From: RGIG4097 sp964550635
GTDB lineage: Bacteria > Bacillota > Clostridia > Christensenellales > CAG-917
DNA: 57,081 nt
Assembly (NCBI GenBank): GCA_964550635.1
Contig: CAZJZV010000009.1
Coordinates: 1 to 57,081, forward strand
Direction: 5' to 3'
A program made the position numbers and the translations under genes. This document shows, piece by piece, positions 43,490 to 53,131 of this stretch. The notes beneath the pieces are model-generated. The model was not told the DNA's origin and ran no database searches. It worked only from the letters and a program-made list of their open reading frames with translations. Each line of letters begins with the position of its first letter. Within the stretch, counting starts at the first letter, position 1.

Positions 43490-44677
43490 ATGAAAAAAGA
43501 TAAATCAAAGAGAAACGGTATCAAAGTTTTCATCGGCATTCTCGTGCCGCTCGTGATTTTCACCATGTTCCTTGCCGTCGTGTGCAACGATACGACCATA
43601 ACGGTGGGGAAAGGCAATCTCAACGGACAATATGCGACCGTCCTTGCCTCAATCGACGGAATAGTGGACGCAAATCCGCGCTACGTGGACATCGCTATGC
43701 TCGGCTCGCACGACGCAGTGACCGCAGTGCTAACCGATGAAACGCCCCTTGACTATCACGATGCGGACACAATTCTCGGCAAAGTGGACCCCATTTCGTC
43801 GGGTATTCAGTATCGTTTCGGCAAGACGCAGGCGGTAGGTCTCGGACAACAACTCGTTCAAGGCGCGCGCTTTTTCCATATCAAATGCACCGACTACGAC
43901 GGCGAATGGTACGGCACTCACGCTCACCTTTCGGGCAAACTCTCCGACCATATTCTCGAAGTCTTGAAATACCTTGCAACCCCCGAGGCAAAAGGTGAAA
44001 TCGTCAGTCTTTTGTTCCAAACCATGTATATGGGCGACGGCGTGACTCTCGACACTTTGCACTCCGCTCTCAACGACGTGCGCTATGAAGGGAAGTCCTT
44101 GTTCGACTACGTCTATATCGACAAAGCGGACACTTTCGACAACGGCAACGGCGGTGTGAGAATAGGGGAACTCACCTACAACGACCTCACCCAAAACGGC
44201 ACCGCACCCGGTGTGGTCATCTTCGACAGAAGGGAAACGAAAGTTTTTGAATCCGATTGGGAGGGCAGTAGTGCGCTCACCGCAAAATGCTACGATATGG
44301 ACGCTTGTGCGGACCACGAATGGCATAGCAGTATCGGGGAAGAAAAACTCATCGGCAAAATCAACGAAACTTGCGATAGAATCGCAGGCGACGCGAAATA
44401 TCAAAACAAACTTCGCATGAACCAAACGCAAGCATCCTTTGCGGTCGGCTCTGCAAAAGAGTTTTTCGAGATAATCGGCTCGTGGTCTTTGCTCCGCTTT
44501 GCGAAGGACTACAACGTCGCTCTCATCGAGAACGAAAACTTTGAAAAATGGCTCACCTATATGCCCGTATTCCAAGTGGACTTCTGCAATAGCGACAACG
44601 GCGACTTCAACAACAGAGTGAATGCACTGATCTATCAACACAATCAAAACACGGTGAACGACATTTTGGGCAGATAA
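43490..44677 (+). CDS. Membrane-anchored PI-PLC-like phosphodiesterase
   Basis: 395 residues. An N-terminal membrane segment (residues 13-32) would hold the domain outside the cell. The X-domain pattern of bacterial PI-specific phospholipase C follows: AMLGSHDAV with H74 and D75, GARFFHIKC at 125-133, and THAHLSG with H146 as the likely second catalytic His. In the Bacillus enzyme the middle block reads DIR; here it is HIK (130-132), so an Asp and an Arg important for inositol binding and catalysis are altered. Substrate may therefore differ, or activity be weak. The gene has its own promoter and terminator and stands alone between two surface loci. GGAG precedes the ATG. Confidence 0.75.
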   Translation: MKKDKSKRNGIKVFIGILVPLVIFTMFLAVVCNDTTITVGKGNLNGQYATVLASIDGIVDANPRYVDIAMLGSHDAVTAVLTDETPLDYHDADTILGKVDPISSGIQYRFGKTQAVGLGQQLVQGARFFHIKCTDYDGEWYGTHAHLSGKLSDHILEVLKYLATPEAKGEIVSLLFQTMYMGDGVTLDTLHSALNDVRYEGKSLFDYVYIDKADTFDNGNGGVRIGELTYNDLTQNGTAPGVVIFDRRETKVFESDWEGSSALTAKCYDMDACADHEWHSSIGEEKLIGKINETCDRIAGDAKYQNKLRMNQTQASFAVGSAKEFFEIIGSWSLLRFAKDYNVALIENENFEKWLTYMPVFQVDFCNSDNGDFNNRVNALIYQHNQNTVNDILGR

Positions 44678-44742
44678 AAGGTCGTTTAGGGTGGTGTAAA
44701 ACACCGATTACGGCAAAAAATCAAAATAACAAGACAAAGAAA

Positions 44743-44767
44743 ACCGCTCGTTTTTCGGGCGGTTTTT
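44743..44767 (+). terminator. Terminator of the PI-PLC-like gene
   Basis: 8-bp stem ACCGCTCG / CGGGCGGT (one GU), loop of five T, tail of five T. Confidence 0.88.
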
Positions 44768-44827
44768 CAGTTGAAATCGGCGTGATTTTTTGTGCTTTTT
44801 CAGTCGAAATACGTATGATTTTTCGTG
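44763..44827 (+). repeat. 33-bp direct tandem repeat
   Basis: Two copies (44763-44794 and 44796-44827) share 26 of 32 bases; both start TTTTTCAGT, contain GAAAT and end GATTTTT.GTG. They follow the terminator directly. Confidence 0.6.
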
Positions 44828-44963
44828 GTTTTTCGCGAATATAATTGCAATAATATGCGTTTTTATACGCAAGATTATACATTTTTTGCATACTCGTTTT
44901 TCCGCGTTTTTAGCACTTGCGTTCGGTGCCTTAATTTAATTAAGCATCACGCATAATAATTGT

Positions 44964-44992
44964 TTGACATACTAAACTATGTGTGATAAAAT
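44964..44992 (+). promoter_or_regulatory. Promoter of the MoxR/vWA operon
   Basis: -35 TTGACA (44964-44969), 17-bp spacer, -10 TAAAAT (44987-44992) with an extended TGA at 44984-44986; close to consensus. The start near 44999 rules out the upstream in-frame codon at 44983 as the start of the first gene. Confidence 0.85.
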
Positions 44993-45084
44993 TTCTATAC
45001 CACTATTGTATTTTTATGCGATTATGCATAAAGAACGGTATAATCAAAAGAAGATTGCACGGCTTTTCGTGCGAGCAGGAATCT

Positions 45085-46599
45085 ATGGCGCGTATGTTCG
45101 GCGAACTGAAGAAAAAGTATTTGACACTTGCGATAATCAAGAGCGTTGTCGCGGGTGTTTTTCTTGCGCTTTTCGCGGTCGGCGCGGTCATGCTCGGTAT
45201 AAAACTCGGCGCAGTCAAACTCGATTGGTATTTCTATCTCGTCATCGCACTCGGTGTTTTCGGAGTTGCTTTCGGCGTGACTTTCACTCTCACTCGTCGC
45301 TCGGATAAGTCCCTTGCTAAAATGCTCGACAATGAATACGCACTCAACGAAAAGGTGCAAACCATGGTCGAATTCGAAGGACAGGACGGCGATATTCTCA
45401 ATCTCCAACGCGAAGACGCCGAAAACGTGCTTGCAAACCTTCCGAAGAAAAAGATTTCATTTGCGAAGATTTGGCAGTACGTCGTGATTGTCGCACTCGG
45501 CGTTTCATTCATCTTGGCGGGCACAATCGTGCCTTCGAGATACGTCGCTCCCGCATCTCCCGACGAATTCGTTTTGAAAGAGTGGGATTTGAAATCTCTC
45601 GAACAACTCATCGAAGACGTCAAGTCGTCCGACCTCGAAGACGAAGTTATGTTGCCCGCGGTGTCCGCACTCGAACTTCTCAAAGAAGACCTTGCCTCCG
45701 CAAAGACAAATTCCGCAATGCGCACCGCAGTCAGAAATTGCGCGGCGGCTATCGACGGGGCGGTCATATTGGCAAACACGTATAGGGACGTCGCTCTCGC
45801 AATGAATTCCTACACCGCTCTCGACGACTTCAAAAAGTCAATAGTCTACGCTTGCGACTCGTATAAAGGGGAGTCCGCCTTGAATTCAATCACCGAAGTC
45901 AAAGCGGCGCAAAAACTCTCCGAAGGAAAAATCAGAGAGAAACTCGGCGTGTTCACCAACGCTTTCGTGTCAAAAATCAAGGGATATTCCGCAAAAGTCG
46001 AAATCAGGGACGCAGTGGACGCATTCCTCACTCCGCTCAACGAGAGTATGGCGGATGAAAAAGTGGCGGAAAAACTCCAAAACGACGCTTTGTATATCGC
46101 TTTGTCGAATTTCTCAACCCCCCTTGGCACCGTGCTTGACGAATATTTGTGGCGTGACGACTTGGATACTATCGTGTCGAGCGCATGTACGGATTTCGTC
46201 ACCGCGGCATCGAGCGAACTCGTCGTTCAAGTCTACAACGCAATGATGGACGAGATGATTATGAACACGCTCTCGAATATTTTCGACGTGGCTCTCGCCC
46301 CCGAAGAACTCGATTTGCCCGGCATATCCGGCGGCGGTTCGGAGAGTGAAGACAGTCCTTGGCACGGCGGCGGTACCGGTGATACCGAAACAATCTACGG
46401 CGGAAACGACGCAGTATATGACCATAATACCGTGTCTCACGTGCCGTATGGTCAGGTGTGGAACAGTTACGTTAGCAAACTCTACGAAAAACTCAACGAC
46501 AAAGAGTCCGGTTTGAGTGAAGAAATGAAAGCATACATCCAAAACTATATCAGCATTCTCGAAGGCAGTGCGTCAGGATCTGACGGCGGAGAGGACTGA
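45085..46599 (+). CDS. DUF4175-like membrane protein, first gene of the MoxR/vWA operon
   Basis: 504 residues. Two membrane helices near the N terminus (about 14-38 and 47-69) are followed by a charged soluble stretch and a third helix (about 129-150); the remainder is helical, with a Gly-rich run (GISGGGSESED, GGGTGDTETIYGG) near the C terminus. The three-helix plan and position next to MoxR, DUF58 and vWA genes match DUF4175-type proteins of such clusters, but I do not see a decisive motif. GCAGGA lies just before the ATG at 45085, and the promoter excludes the longer frame. The next gene begins 34 bp later. Confidence 0.65.
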   Translation: MARMFGELKKKYLTLAIIKSVVAGVFLALFAVGAVMLGIKLGAVKLDWYFYLVIALGVFGVAFGVTFTLTRRSDKSLAKMLDNEYALNEKVQTMVEFEGQDGDILNLQREDAENVLANLPKKKISFAKIWQYVVIVALGVSFILAGTIVPSRYVAPASPDEFVLKEWDLKSLEQLIEDVKSSDLEDEVMLPAVSALELLKEDLASAKTNSAMRTAVRNCAAAIDGAVILANTYRDVALAMNSYTALDDFKKSIVYACDSYKGESALNSITEVKAAQKLSEGKIREKLGVFTNAFVSKIKGYSAKVEIRDAVDAFLTPLNESMADEKVAEKLQNDALYIALSNFSTPLGTVLDEYLWRDDLDTIVSSACTDFVTAASSELVVQVYNAMMDEMIMNTLSNIFDVALAPEELDLPGISGGGSESEDSPWHGGGTGDTETIYGGNDAVYDHNTVSHVPYGQVWNSYVSKLYEKLNDKESGLSEEMKAYIQNYISILEGSASGSDGGED

Positions 46600-46633
46600 T
46601 CGAAATAAAAAATACACATATGGAGATATAACC

Positions 46634-47623
46634 ATGGGTAACGAAGAAAGAGTAAAGGAATTCAGCAACGTCATCAACAGAATCAGAAACGAGTTGCACA
46701 AAGACGTCGTCGGACAAGAAGACATCATCGACAACGTGATTATCGCAATCATCGCAGGCGGTAACGTATTGCTCGAAGGCGTACCGGGAGTCGGCAAAAC
46801 CCGTCTCGTGCGCTCTCTCGGAAAAGTCCTCGGACTTCCGTTTTCCAGAATTCAGTTTACTCCCGACCTTATGCCGTCGGACGTAACGGGTACGAACGTC
46901 ATCGAAAAGGACGAAAACGGCAAACTCAATACCGTTTTCCAAAAAGGACCTATCTTCGCGAATTTGGTGCTCGCGGACGAAATCAACCGCGCCACCCCGA
47001 AAACGCAATCCGCAATGCTCGAAGTTATGCAGGAGCATAAGATTACCGTTGCAAAGCAAACCTATCAACTCTCCGAACCTTTCTTCGTCCTTGCAACCGA
47101 AAACCCCATCGAGCAAGACGGCACCTATCCGCTTCCCGAAGCGCAAATGGACCGTTTCATGCTCAAACTTCTCATGGGCTTCCCGACCACTTCGGAGTTG
47201 AAAGACATCGTTAACATGACTCAAATCACCATGGACGAAACCGCGGAAGCAGTCGTTGACGGCGCGACCGTCCTCGAGATGAGAGAAATCGCAAAAGATA
47301 TGCCCGTCATCGACGACGTGTTGCACTATGCGGTGAGCCTTGTCGCAAATTCTCACCCCGAACTCGACTCCACGTCTAGCGCGGCGAAGAAATATCTCAA
47401 ATACGGTGCGTCTCCGCGTGCGGCGCAAGCACTCATCACCTGCGCGAAGGTCAGAGCGTTGATGAACGGCAACTACAACGTTTCCTACGAAGACATCGAC
47501 GCACTCGCACACCCCGTGTTGAGACACAGAATCAAAATCAACTACACCGCAATTAACGAAAAACTCTCCGTGGACGACGTCATCGATCGTCTTGTGGAAG
47601 AAAACAAGAAACTCTGCAAATAG
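46634..47623 (+). CDS. MoxR-family AAA+ ATPase
   Basis: 329-residue cytoplasmic ATPase. Walker A is GVPGVGKT (49-56), Walker B LVLADEIN with D115/E116, then the MoxR signature NRATPKTQSAMLEVMQE and sensor ATENPIEQDGTYPLPEAQMDRF. The C-terminal lid is helical. MoxR ATPases act as chaperone-like activators of vWA-domain partners, three of which are encoded directly downstream. GGAGA lies eight bases before the ATG at 46634; the frame extends upstream to 46568 but without a ribosome binding site. Confidence 0.95.
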   Translation: MGNEERVKEFSNVINRIRNELHKDVVGQEDIIDNVIIAIIAGGNVLLEGVPGVGKTRLVRSLGKVLGLPFSRIQFTPDLMPSDVTGTNVIEKDENGKLNTVFQKGPIFANLVLADEINRATPKTQSAMLEVMQEHKITVAKQTYQLSEPFFVLATENPIEQDGTYPLPEAQMDRFMLKLLMGFPTTSELKDIVNMTQITMDETAEAVVDGATVLEMREIAKDMPVIDDVLHYAVSLVANSHPELDSTSSAAKKYLKYGASPRAAQALITCAKVRALMNGNYNVSYEDIDALAHPVLRHRIKINYTAINEKLSVDDVIDRLVEENKKLCK

Positions 47624-47637
47624 TAGGATAAGCGCAT

Positions 47638-48522
47638 ATGAGCAAATTAGCGATAACGGACGAGTTTCTCAAGGAAATAGAACTCCTTGAAATCCTCGTA
47701 AAAAATAACGTCGCCGGCATGTTTGGCGGAAATCACAAGAGTAAGTCTTTCGGCTCGTCTTGTGAATTTGCCGATTTCAGAGAATACGTGCCCGGGGACG
47801 ACGTTACCAAAATCGACTGGAATGCTTTCGCGCGCTTTGAAAAACTCTACACGAAACAATATCTCGACGAACGTCGCTTGCACACCGTCATCTATATCGA
47901 CGCAAGTAGATCTATGGATTTCGGCAAAAACAAGAAGGCGGAGCAGTCGTTGAGAATTGCGGCTATCCTTGCCTATCTTTCAATCATCGCTATGGACAAA
48001 GTTTCCATATTCGCGGTGCGCGACGACAGTGTTGAAGAAGTCGTCGTGAATATGGCGGGGAAGGAGTCCTATCTCAATTCGATAGGCAAATTGAACGAAA
48101 TCGAATTTTACGGCGACAGTCGTATGAGCGAAGCGATTTTGCCGACGAAGGTCGGTTACGGCAACGGTTTGTCCGTGGTCATATCCGACTTCCTGACGGA
48201 CAACGACTACGAAACCGCTCTCGAACATATCATCTCGAAAAAGAGAGATTTGCTTTGCGTGCAAGTCCTGTCCGCCGAAGAACTCAATCCGAAGGTCAGG
48301 GGCAAAATGCACCTGTTCGACTCCGAGGATACGAACAAATTTTATCGCAAAAACATCAACAAAGAGATTATCAACGCTTATAGAATGGCTCTTGAATACG
48401 TGCAAAACAGAATAAAAGACTTCTGCAACGCTAGGGGCGCGGACTATTTGCTCGTCGCGGACGACGATTCCGTCGGCAAGGTCTTCTTTGAAAAGTTGAC
48501 TGATATGGGGGTGCTGAAATGA
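47638..48522 (+). CDS. DUF58 domain protein with vWA-like fold
   Basis: 294 residues, no membrane segment. The DUF58 hallmark is REYVPGDDVTKIDWNAFAR (48-66). A vWA-like domain follows with the metal-site motif DASRS (88-92, DxSxS form), so divalent metal binding is possible. DUF58 proteins are regular partners of MoxR ATPases. The TGA stop overlaps the ATG of the next gene (ATGA), a sign of coupled translation. The precise role is not known for the family. Confidence 0.92.
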   Translation: MSKLAITDEFLKEIELLEILVKNNVAGMFGGNHKSKSFGSSCEFADFREYVPGDDVTKIDWNAFARFEKLYTKQYLDERRLHTVIYIDASRSMDFGKNKKAEQSLRIAAILAYLSIIAMDKVSIFAVRDDSVEEVVVNMAGKESYLNSIGKLNEIEFYGDSRMSEAILPTKVGYGNGLSVVISDFLTDNDYETALEHIISKKRDLLCVQVLSAEELNPKVRGKMHLFDSEDTNKFYRKNINKEIINAYRMALEYVQNRIKDFCNARGADYLLVADDDSVGKVFFEKLTDMGVLK

Positions 48523-50447
48523 ACTTGTTATATCCGCTCGGATTGTTAGGCTTAATCGGCGTTCCTATATTGATAATCATCTATATTATCAAAAATAAGT
48601 ATACCGAACAAACGGTCACTTCCACGTACATTTGGACTCTCAGCGAGAAGTTCCTGAAGCGTAGGAATCCCATCAACAAAATCAAAAACCTGATCAGCCT
48701 TATTCTGCAACTTTTGGCGGTCGTATGCATTTCGGTTGCTATCGCGCACCCGACTCTTGCGCTTCCCGGGAAAGCGAACGACTATTGTTTCGTGCTTGAC
48801 GCATCGGGCAGTATGAATGCGGTTTCGGACGGCACCACTCGTTTTGTCAAGGCGAAGAAGAATATCGAAGAAATCATTCTCGGCGCGGGCAACGGCAGTT
48901 CGTTCACACTTATCAGCGCAGGGGATACGTCGTCGGTCGTCTATCGCAACGTTACGGACAAAGAACAGGCTATCAAGCTTCTCAAGGAAACCGAGATTTC
49001 GGGCGTTCAAGCGGACTTCGGCACCGCTCTTGCAAACGCACAAGAATATTTCGACGCAATTCCGTCGTCAAAGGTCTACTTCATGACGGATAGCGACTAC
49101 AAGACAAGTGAAAACGTGGAAATCGTCAACGTCGCAACGAGCGAAGTCAACTACGCGTTGCTCGACGCGGAATGCTCGATTTCGAGTTCTAATCTCATCG
49201 TGCAAGGCAAAGTCATCGCATTCGGCGGGGACGGCATTTTGAACGTCGAAGTATTCGTGGACGACGGCACGACTCCCGTCGGCAGACAAACGGTGTCCGT
49301 GGTCAAAACGGCGGACAAAATCGACTTGTCTTTGGATGACGAAGAATTGTCTTCTTCGATTGCCGAAAAAGGCACGAATTTCACGGTAACTTGCGCGGAC
49401 GTCGGCGACTATCAATCGGTGAAAGTCGTCATCAAAAACGACGACGCAATCGCCGCGGACAATCAAATCGTGCTTTACAACGTCAAACACGACACGTCTT
49501 TCGACACTCTCATCGTAAGTGATACGCCGTTCTTCTTGAAGTCGATGCTCAACGCTCTCGGTCATAGACAAATCGACGTCATGGCGACCGCGGATTACGA
49601 TGCGAAAGCGTTTGCGGGCTTGAATTACGGCTTGTATATCTTCGACTCGTTCACTCCGTCCGAAATGCCTTCAAACGGTGCGGTGTGGTTCTTCGACCCT
49701 GCGACCGTCGCAAATTCGGGCTTCACTTATCAGGCGGATTCGGGGGACTATTCCACGAAGATTTTGGGGTATAGCACCTCCACGAAAACCGAAGTCAAGA
49801 AACTTCTCGACGGCATCGATACAAGCGCGGAAATGTATATTTCCAAATACTCTAAATACAGTCAGGGCGCGGACTTCTTGACCGTGCTCACTTGCGAAGG
49901 CAATCCCGTCGTCTTCGCGGGCAACAACGGCTACAACAATAGGGAAGTGGTGTTCGCATTCAGTCTGAACCACTCCGACGTGCCGTTGACTTATAACTAT
50001 CTCAAATTGTTCGATAATCTGCTCAAATACACGTTCCCGCAGGTTATCGATGAAACAAACTATTTTTGCGGTGACGTCGTCAAAATCAACGTCCTTGCAA
50101 ATACGCAAAGTTTGGTGGTCGTGACTCCGTCGGGGGAAGAAGAATATCTCTCCACGGAATCCGCAGAATGCGCGTATAGTCTTTCCGAAGTCGGTCTTTA
50201 CACCTTGAAAGTCCGCACCGGTAACGGCGGTACTTACTCCGAACGTGTTCTGCATATGTTCTCCGAAATGCCTTACGCAGAGAGCGCAACTATATCAGAA
50301 GCGGACAGTTTCTCGATAGTCGGCACTCCCGTCGCGGGCGGTAAAGACGGAATCTACGACAACCTTCTCGCACTCTTTATAATTCTTGCCGTGTTCTTCC
50401 TTGCGGACTGGATGGTGTATTGTTATGAGCAGTATCAGCTTCGATAA
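48519..50447 (+). CDS. BatA-type membrane vWA protein
   Basis: 642 residues. The N terminus has the BatA aerotolerance-type arrangement: a helix (about 6-24), a short charged linker with FLKRRNPINKIKN, and a second helix (57-78). A vWA domain with an intact metal motif DASGS (94-98) follows. A long beta-rich section is probably exposed, and a last helix near the C terminus (about 616-634, LLALFIILAVFFLADWMVY) anchors it. The C-terminal coding end overlaps the next gene by 23 bp. In this class the vWA domain is thought to bind peptides or proteins at the membrane face; the direct substrate is unknown. Confidence 0.88.
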   Translation: MNLLYPLGLLGLIGVPILIIIYIIKNKYTEQTVTSTYIWTLSEKFLKRRNPINKIKNLISLILQLLAVVCISVAIAHPTLALPGKANDYCFVLDASGSMNAVSDGTTRFVKAKKNIEEIILGAGNGSSFTLISAGDTSSVVYRNVTDKEQAIKLLKETEISGVQADFGTALANAQEYFDAIPSSKVYFMTDSDYKTSENVEIVNVATSEVNYALLDAECSISSSNLIVQGKVIAFGGDGILNVEVFVDDGTTPVGRQTVSVVKTADKIDLSLDDEELSSSIAEKGTNFTVTCADVGDYQSVKVVIKNDDAIAADNQIVLYNVKHDTSFDTLIVSDTPFFLKSMLNALGHRQIDVMATADYDAKAFAGLNYGLYIFDSFTPSEMPSNGAVWFFDPATVANSGFTYQADSGDYSTKILGYSTSTKTEVKKLLDGIDTSAEMYISKYSKYSQGADFLTVLTCEGNPVVFAGNNGYNNREVVFAFSLNHSDVPLTYNYLKLFDNLLKYTFPQVIDETNYFCGDVVKINVLANTQSLVVVTPSGEEEYLSTESAECAYSLSEVGLYTLKVRTGNGGTYSERVLHMFSEMPYAESATISEADSFSIVGTPVAGGKDGIYDNLLALFIILAVFFLADWMVYCYEQYQLR

Positions 50448-53130
50448 CGCCTATATGTTGCTAATCGCGATCCCCATCGCGGTATTGCTCGCAGTACCGT
50501 TCTTTTTGGCTGTCAAAAAGGACAACGCGAACTCGCACAATATCGCATCCGCTGTCTTGCACTTGTTGATGGGATTGTGTATCGCTTTCGCATTCGCGGG
50601 CACTACGGTGGAAACTACGGTCACCGAAACGGACGTTTACGTGCTTGCGGACGTCTCCTATTCTTCGGAAAAAAATCTCGACACTATCGACAACTATATC
50701 GAAGAGTTGAATGCAAACCTTCCCAAAAACTCCAAACTCGGCGTGGTTTGCTTTGCAAAAGAACAACAACTTCTCGTACCACTTGGCAAGTCCGTCAAGA
50801 GCGTAAAGGCGGCGGATACCGACTTGCTTGTGAATAGCGAAACGGATATCGAGAGCGCGCTCGACTACGCAAGCACCCTTTTCCGTGACGGAGTCATCAA
50901 GAGAATCGTGCTTATGACTGACGGCAAACAAACGCACGTCAAGGACTCCAACGCTTTGAAGAGAGCGGTGGATGCGGTGCGCGCGGAAGGTATTTTCGTG
51001 GATGCGGTCTACGTTGATAACAATATCTCTCAAGATGCAAAAGAAGTGCAGATGATGTCCGCGGTCGCCACTCAAAACACCTACTACGATAAGGCGGAAG
51101 AAGTGGAAGTTACCGTGCGTAGCAACTACCAAACCAACGCAACCGTGTCGCTTTATAGGGGCAATCTGAAAGTCGAAGACAAGATTCTCAAACTCGAAAA
51201 AGGCAACAATACGCTATCTTTTGAACTCGATACCGGGGAGAAGGGCACTTATGAATATGAAGTCGTCGTCAACGCGGACGGGGACGAAAACCAACTCAAC
51301 AACAACGCAAAATTTTCTCAAACGGTTTCAAATTCCGTCAACGTGCTTTTGATTTCCGAAAAGGCGGAAGATATTGCTGAAATCGAAGAAAGATACGACG
51401 GCAAAGCAAAACTGACCTCTTTCAGTCCCACCGAAGAATTGCCCGTGTCCATTGAGGAATTGTGTGAATACGATGAAATCGTATTGAGCAACGTGGATTT
51501 GACGAACGCAAGAGATAGCGAACTTTTCCTTGACAATCTCAATATTGCGATTTCCAAATTTGGTAAGAGCCTTGTTACAATCGGCAACGTCTACACGCAG
51601 GATAAAGAAGAACTCGACTCCCTTGCGAATATGCTCCCCGTGAGATTCGGCAATGCGGACAGAAATTCCAAACTCTACACGATAGTCATAGACTCGTCGA
51701 GAAGTATGGAAACTTTCTCTCGTTTCGCAATCGCGAAGAGCGCGAGCAGTCAACTCATCTCCAAACTCAACGAAGGGGACTATGCTTGCATAGTCGCTTT
51801 CAACGGCAACTACTATACGGTATTCTCTCCCGAAGAGATTTCGGACACTCCCAAAGCGGGACAATCGTACTCGTCGAGAGATAGGGCGCTTAGTGCAATC
51901 GAAAGCATCGAAGCGGAACACGGTACCGTCATCAGTTTCGGTCTGCAAGAAGCGTTCGCAAAAATCAAAAATCTGCCCTTTGAAGAAAAACAAGTCATGC
52001 TCATAAGCGACGGTTTGACCGTTGAAAACTTGGGGGCGGGAAGTCTCAGCGAAGACGAAAAAATCACGAACGTCTTGAACGATATGAGCAAAAACCGCAT
52101 CGCCGTGTCCGTCATCGACGTGGGCAGGGGAGCGGATGCGACTTCAACCGCGGAACAAGCAAAGAAACGTCTTGAAAAAGTCGCAAGTTTGACGGGCGGA
52201 AAGTATACCTACGCACCGTCTATGGACGCACTTCGCGACGTCGTGTTCAGCGAAGGTATCTTCGACGATTTGACGAACGTCGTCTTTGACGACGAACCCG
52301 CAAACGTCATAGTGGCACGCTCGTCCGACGTCACTTTGAACGGCGTGAGTTTCGTGTCTACCGACTATATCACCGGCTTCATCTATAGCAAAGCAAAATC
52401 GGGCTCTACCACAGTGCTCGAACTCTCTTACGAAGAAAGAAACGTTCCGCTTTACAGTTATTGGAATTACGGAAAGGGCAGAGTTTCCACGCTTGCGACC
52501 TCTCTTGCACATACTAAAGAATGGGATAACGCAAGATTGAGAACTCCTTTCTATGAGAATGTTCTCGCAACGAATATTCCGAGCGAAAAGGCAAATCATC
52601 CTTTCACTCTCGAAACGGTGGAGGAAAACGGCTATATCAACGTGACCGTAACTCCGTCGAAAGTATCAAACGACGTAACCATGAAAATCACTCTCACCGC
52701 CCCCGGCGAGACCGCAAACGCAGAAAGAATTACCGAACAAAGCGATATGACTTTCGCGACGTCTTGCTACAAGTATAGTTTCGCGACTTACAACGTGGGC
52801 GAGTATCATCTCGTCGTGGACTATATCACCAAAGGACAACACGCATATTCCGCAAGCTACTCCTACTACGTGGCGTATCTCCCCGAGTACGATAGTTTCG
52901 CGGTCTACGATATGGGCGTGCTCCACAAGATGATCGGCTCCGAAGGCACCGTTATGGACGGCGATGACGTGATTAGAATCGAAAACGACGAGAGTATGAT
53001 CACAAGTTACGTTGTCAATATGACCTTGATTCTCCTTGCAATTTGCGTAGCGTTGTTCGTCGCAGACGTCATCGTCCGCAAGATCAAGTGGGAAGATATA
53101 CGAAGCCTGTTTGGCAAAGGAAGGAAGTAA
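50425..53130 (+). CDS. Large membrane protein with two vWA domains
   Basis: 901 residues. Two N-terminal helices (about 10-30 and 40-59) and a C-terminal helix (about 862-882) bracket a large domain array. The first vWA domain starts at VYVLADVSYSS with D76, S78 and S80. A middle segment (about 310-390, VLLISEKAEDIAEIEERYDG to KSLVTIGN) resembles the glutamine-amidotransferase-like domain of such proteins. A second vWA domain starts near residue 420 with IDSSRSMETF. The C-terminal part includes SYWNYGKGRVSTLATSL, as in this family. The ATG at 50425 lies inside the preceding gene. It probably partners with the BatA-type protein and MoxR. Confidence 0.87.
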   Translation: MSSISFDNAYMLLIAIPIAVLLAVPFFLAVKKDNANSHNIASAVLHLLMGLCIAFAFAGTTVETTVTETDVYVLADVSYSSEKNLDTIDNYIEELNANLPKNSKLGVVCFAKEQQLLVPLGKSVKSVKAADTDLLVNSETDIESALDYASTLFRDGVIKRIVLMTDGKQTHVKDSNALKRAVDAVRAEGIFVDAVYVDNNISQDAKEVQMMSAVATQNTYYDKAEEVEVTVRSNYQTNATVSLYRGNLKVEDKILKLEKGNNTLSFELDTGEKGTYEYEVVVNADGDENQLNNNAKFSQTVSNSVNVLLISEKAEDIAEIEERYDGKAKLTSFSPTEELPVSIEELCEYDEIVLSNVDLTNARDSELFLDNLNIAISKFGKSLVTIGNVYTQDKEELDSLANMLPVRFGNADRNSKLYTIVIDSSRSMETFSRFAIAKSASSQLISKLNEGDYACIVAFNGNYYTVFSPEEISDTPKAGQSYSSRDRALSAIESIEAEHGTVISFGLQEAFAKIKNLPFEEKQVMLISDGLTVENLGAGSLSEDEKITNVLNDMSKNRIAVSVIDVGRGADATSTAEQAKKRLEKVASLTGGKYTYAPSMDALRDVVFSEGIFDDLTNVVFDDEPANVIVARSSDVTLNGVSFVSTDYITGFIYSKAKSGSTTVLELSYEERNVPLYSYWNYGKGRVSTLATSLAHTKEWDNARLRTPFYENVLATNIPSEKANHPFTLETVEENGYINVTVTPSKVSNDVTMKITLTAPGETANAERITEQSDMTFATSCYKYSFATYNVGEYHLVVDYITKGQHAYSASYSYYVAYLPEYDSFAVYDMGVLHKMIGSEGTVMDGDDVIRIENDESMITSYVVNMTLILLAICVALFVADVIVRKIKWEDIRSLFGKGRK

Positions 53131-53131
53131 A

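Larger units (their letters stand above)
44678..45084 (+). other. Intergenic region before the MoxR/vWA operon
   Basis: It holds the PI-PLC terminator, a 33-bp tandem repeat, A/T-rich DNA with no ORF of note, a palindrome CTTAAT-TTA-ATTAAG (44930-44944) extended by GTG/CAC, and the operon promoter. A hairpin GCACG / CGTGC (about 45057-45072) lies in the 5' leader just before the ribosome binding site. Confidence 0.6.

Noticed and set aside
44983..45084. Upstream extension of the DUF4175-like gene
   Set aside because: It would begin inside the -10 element, ahead of the predicted transcript start.
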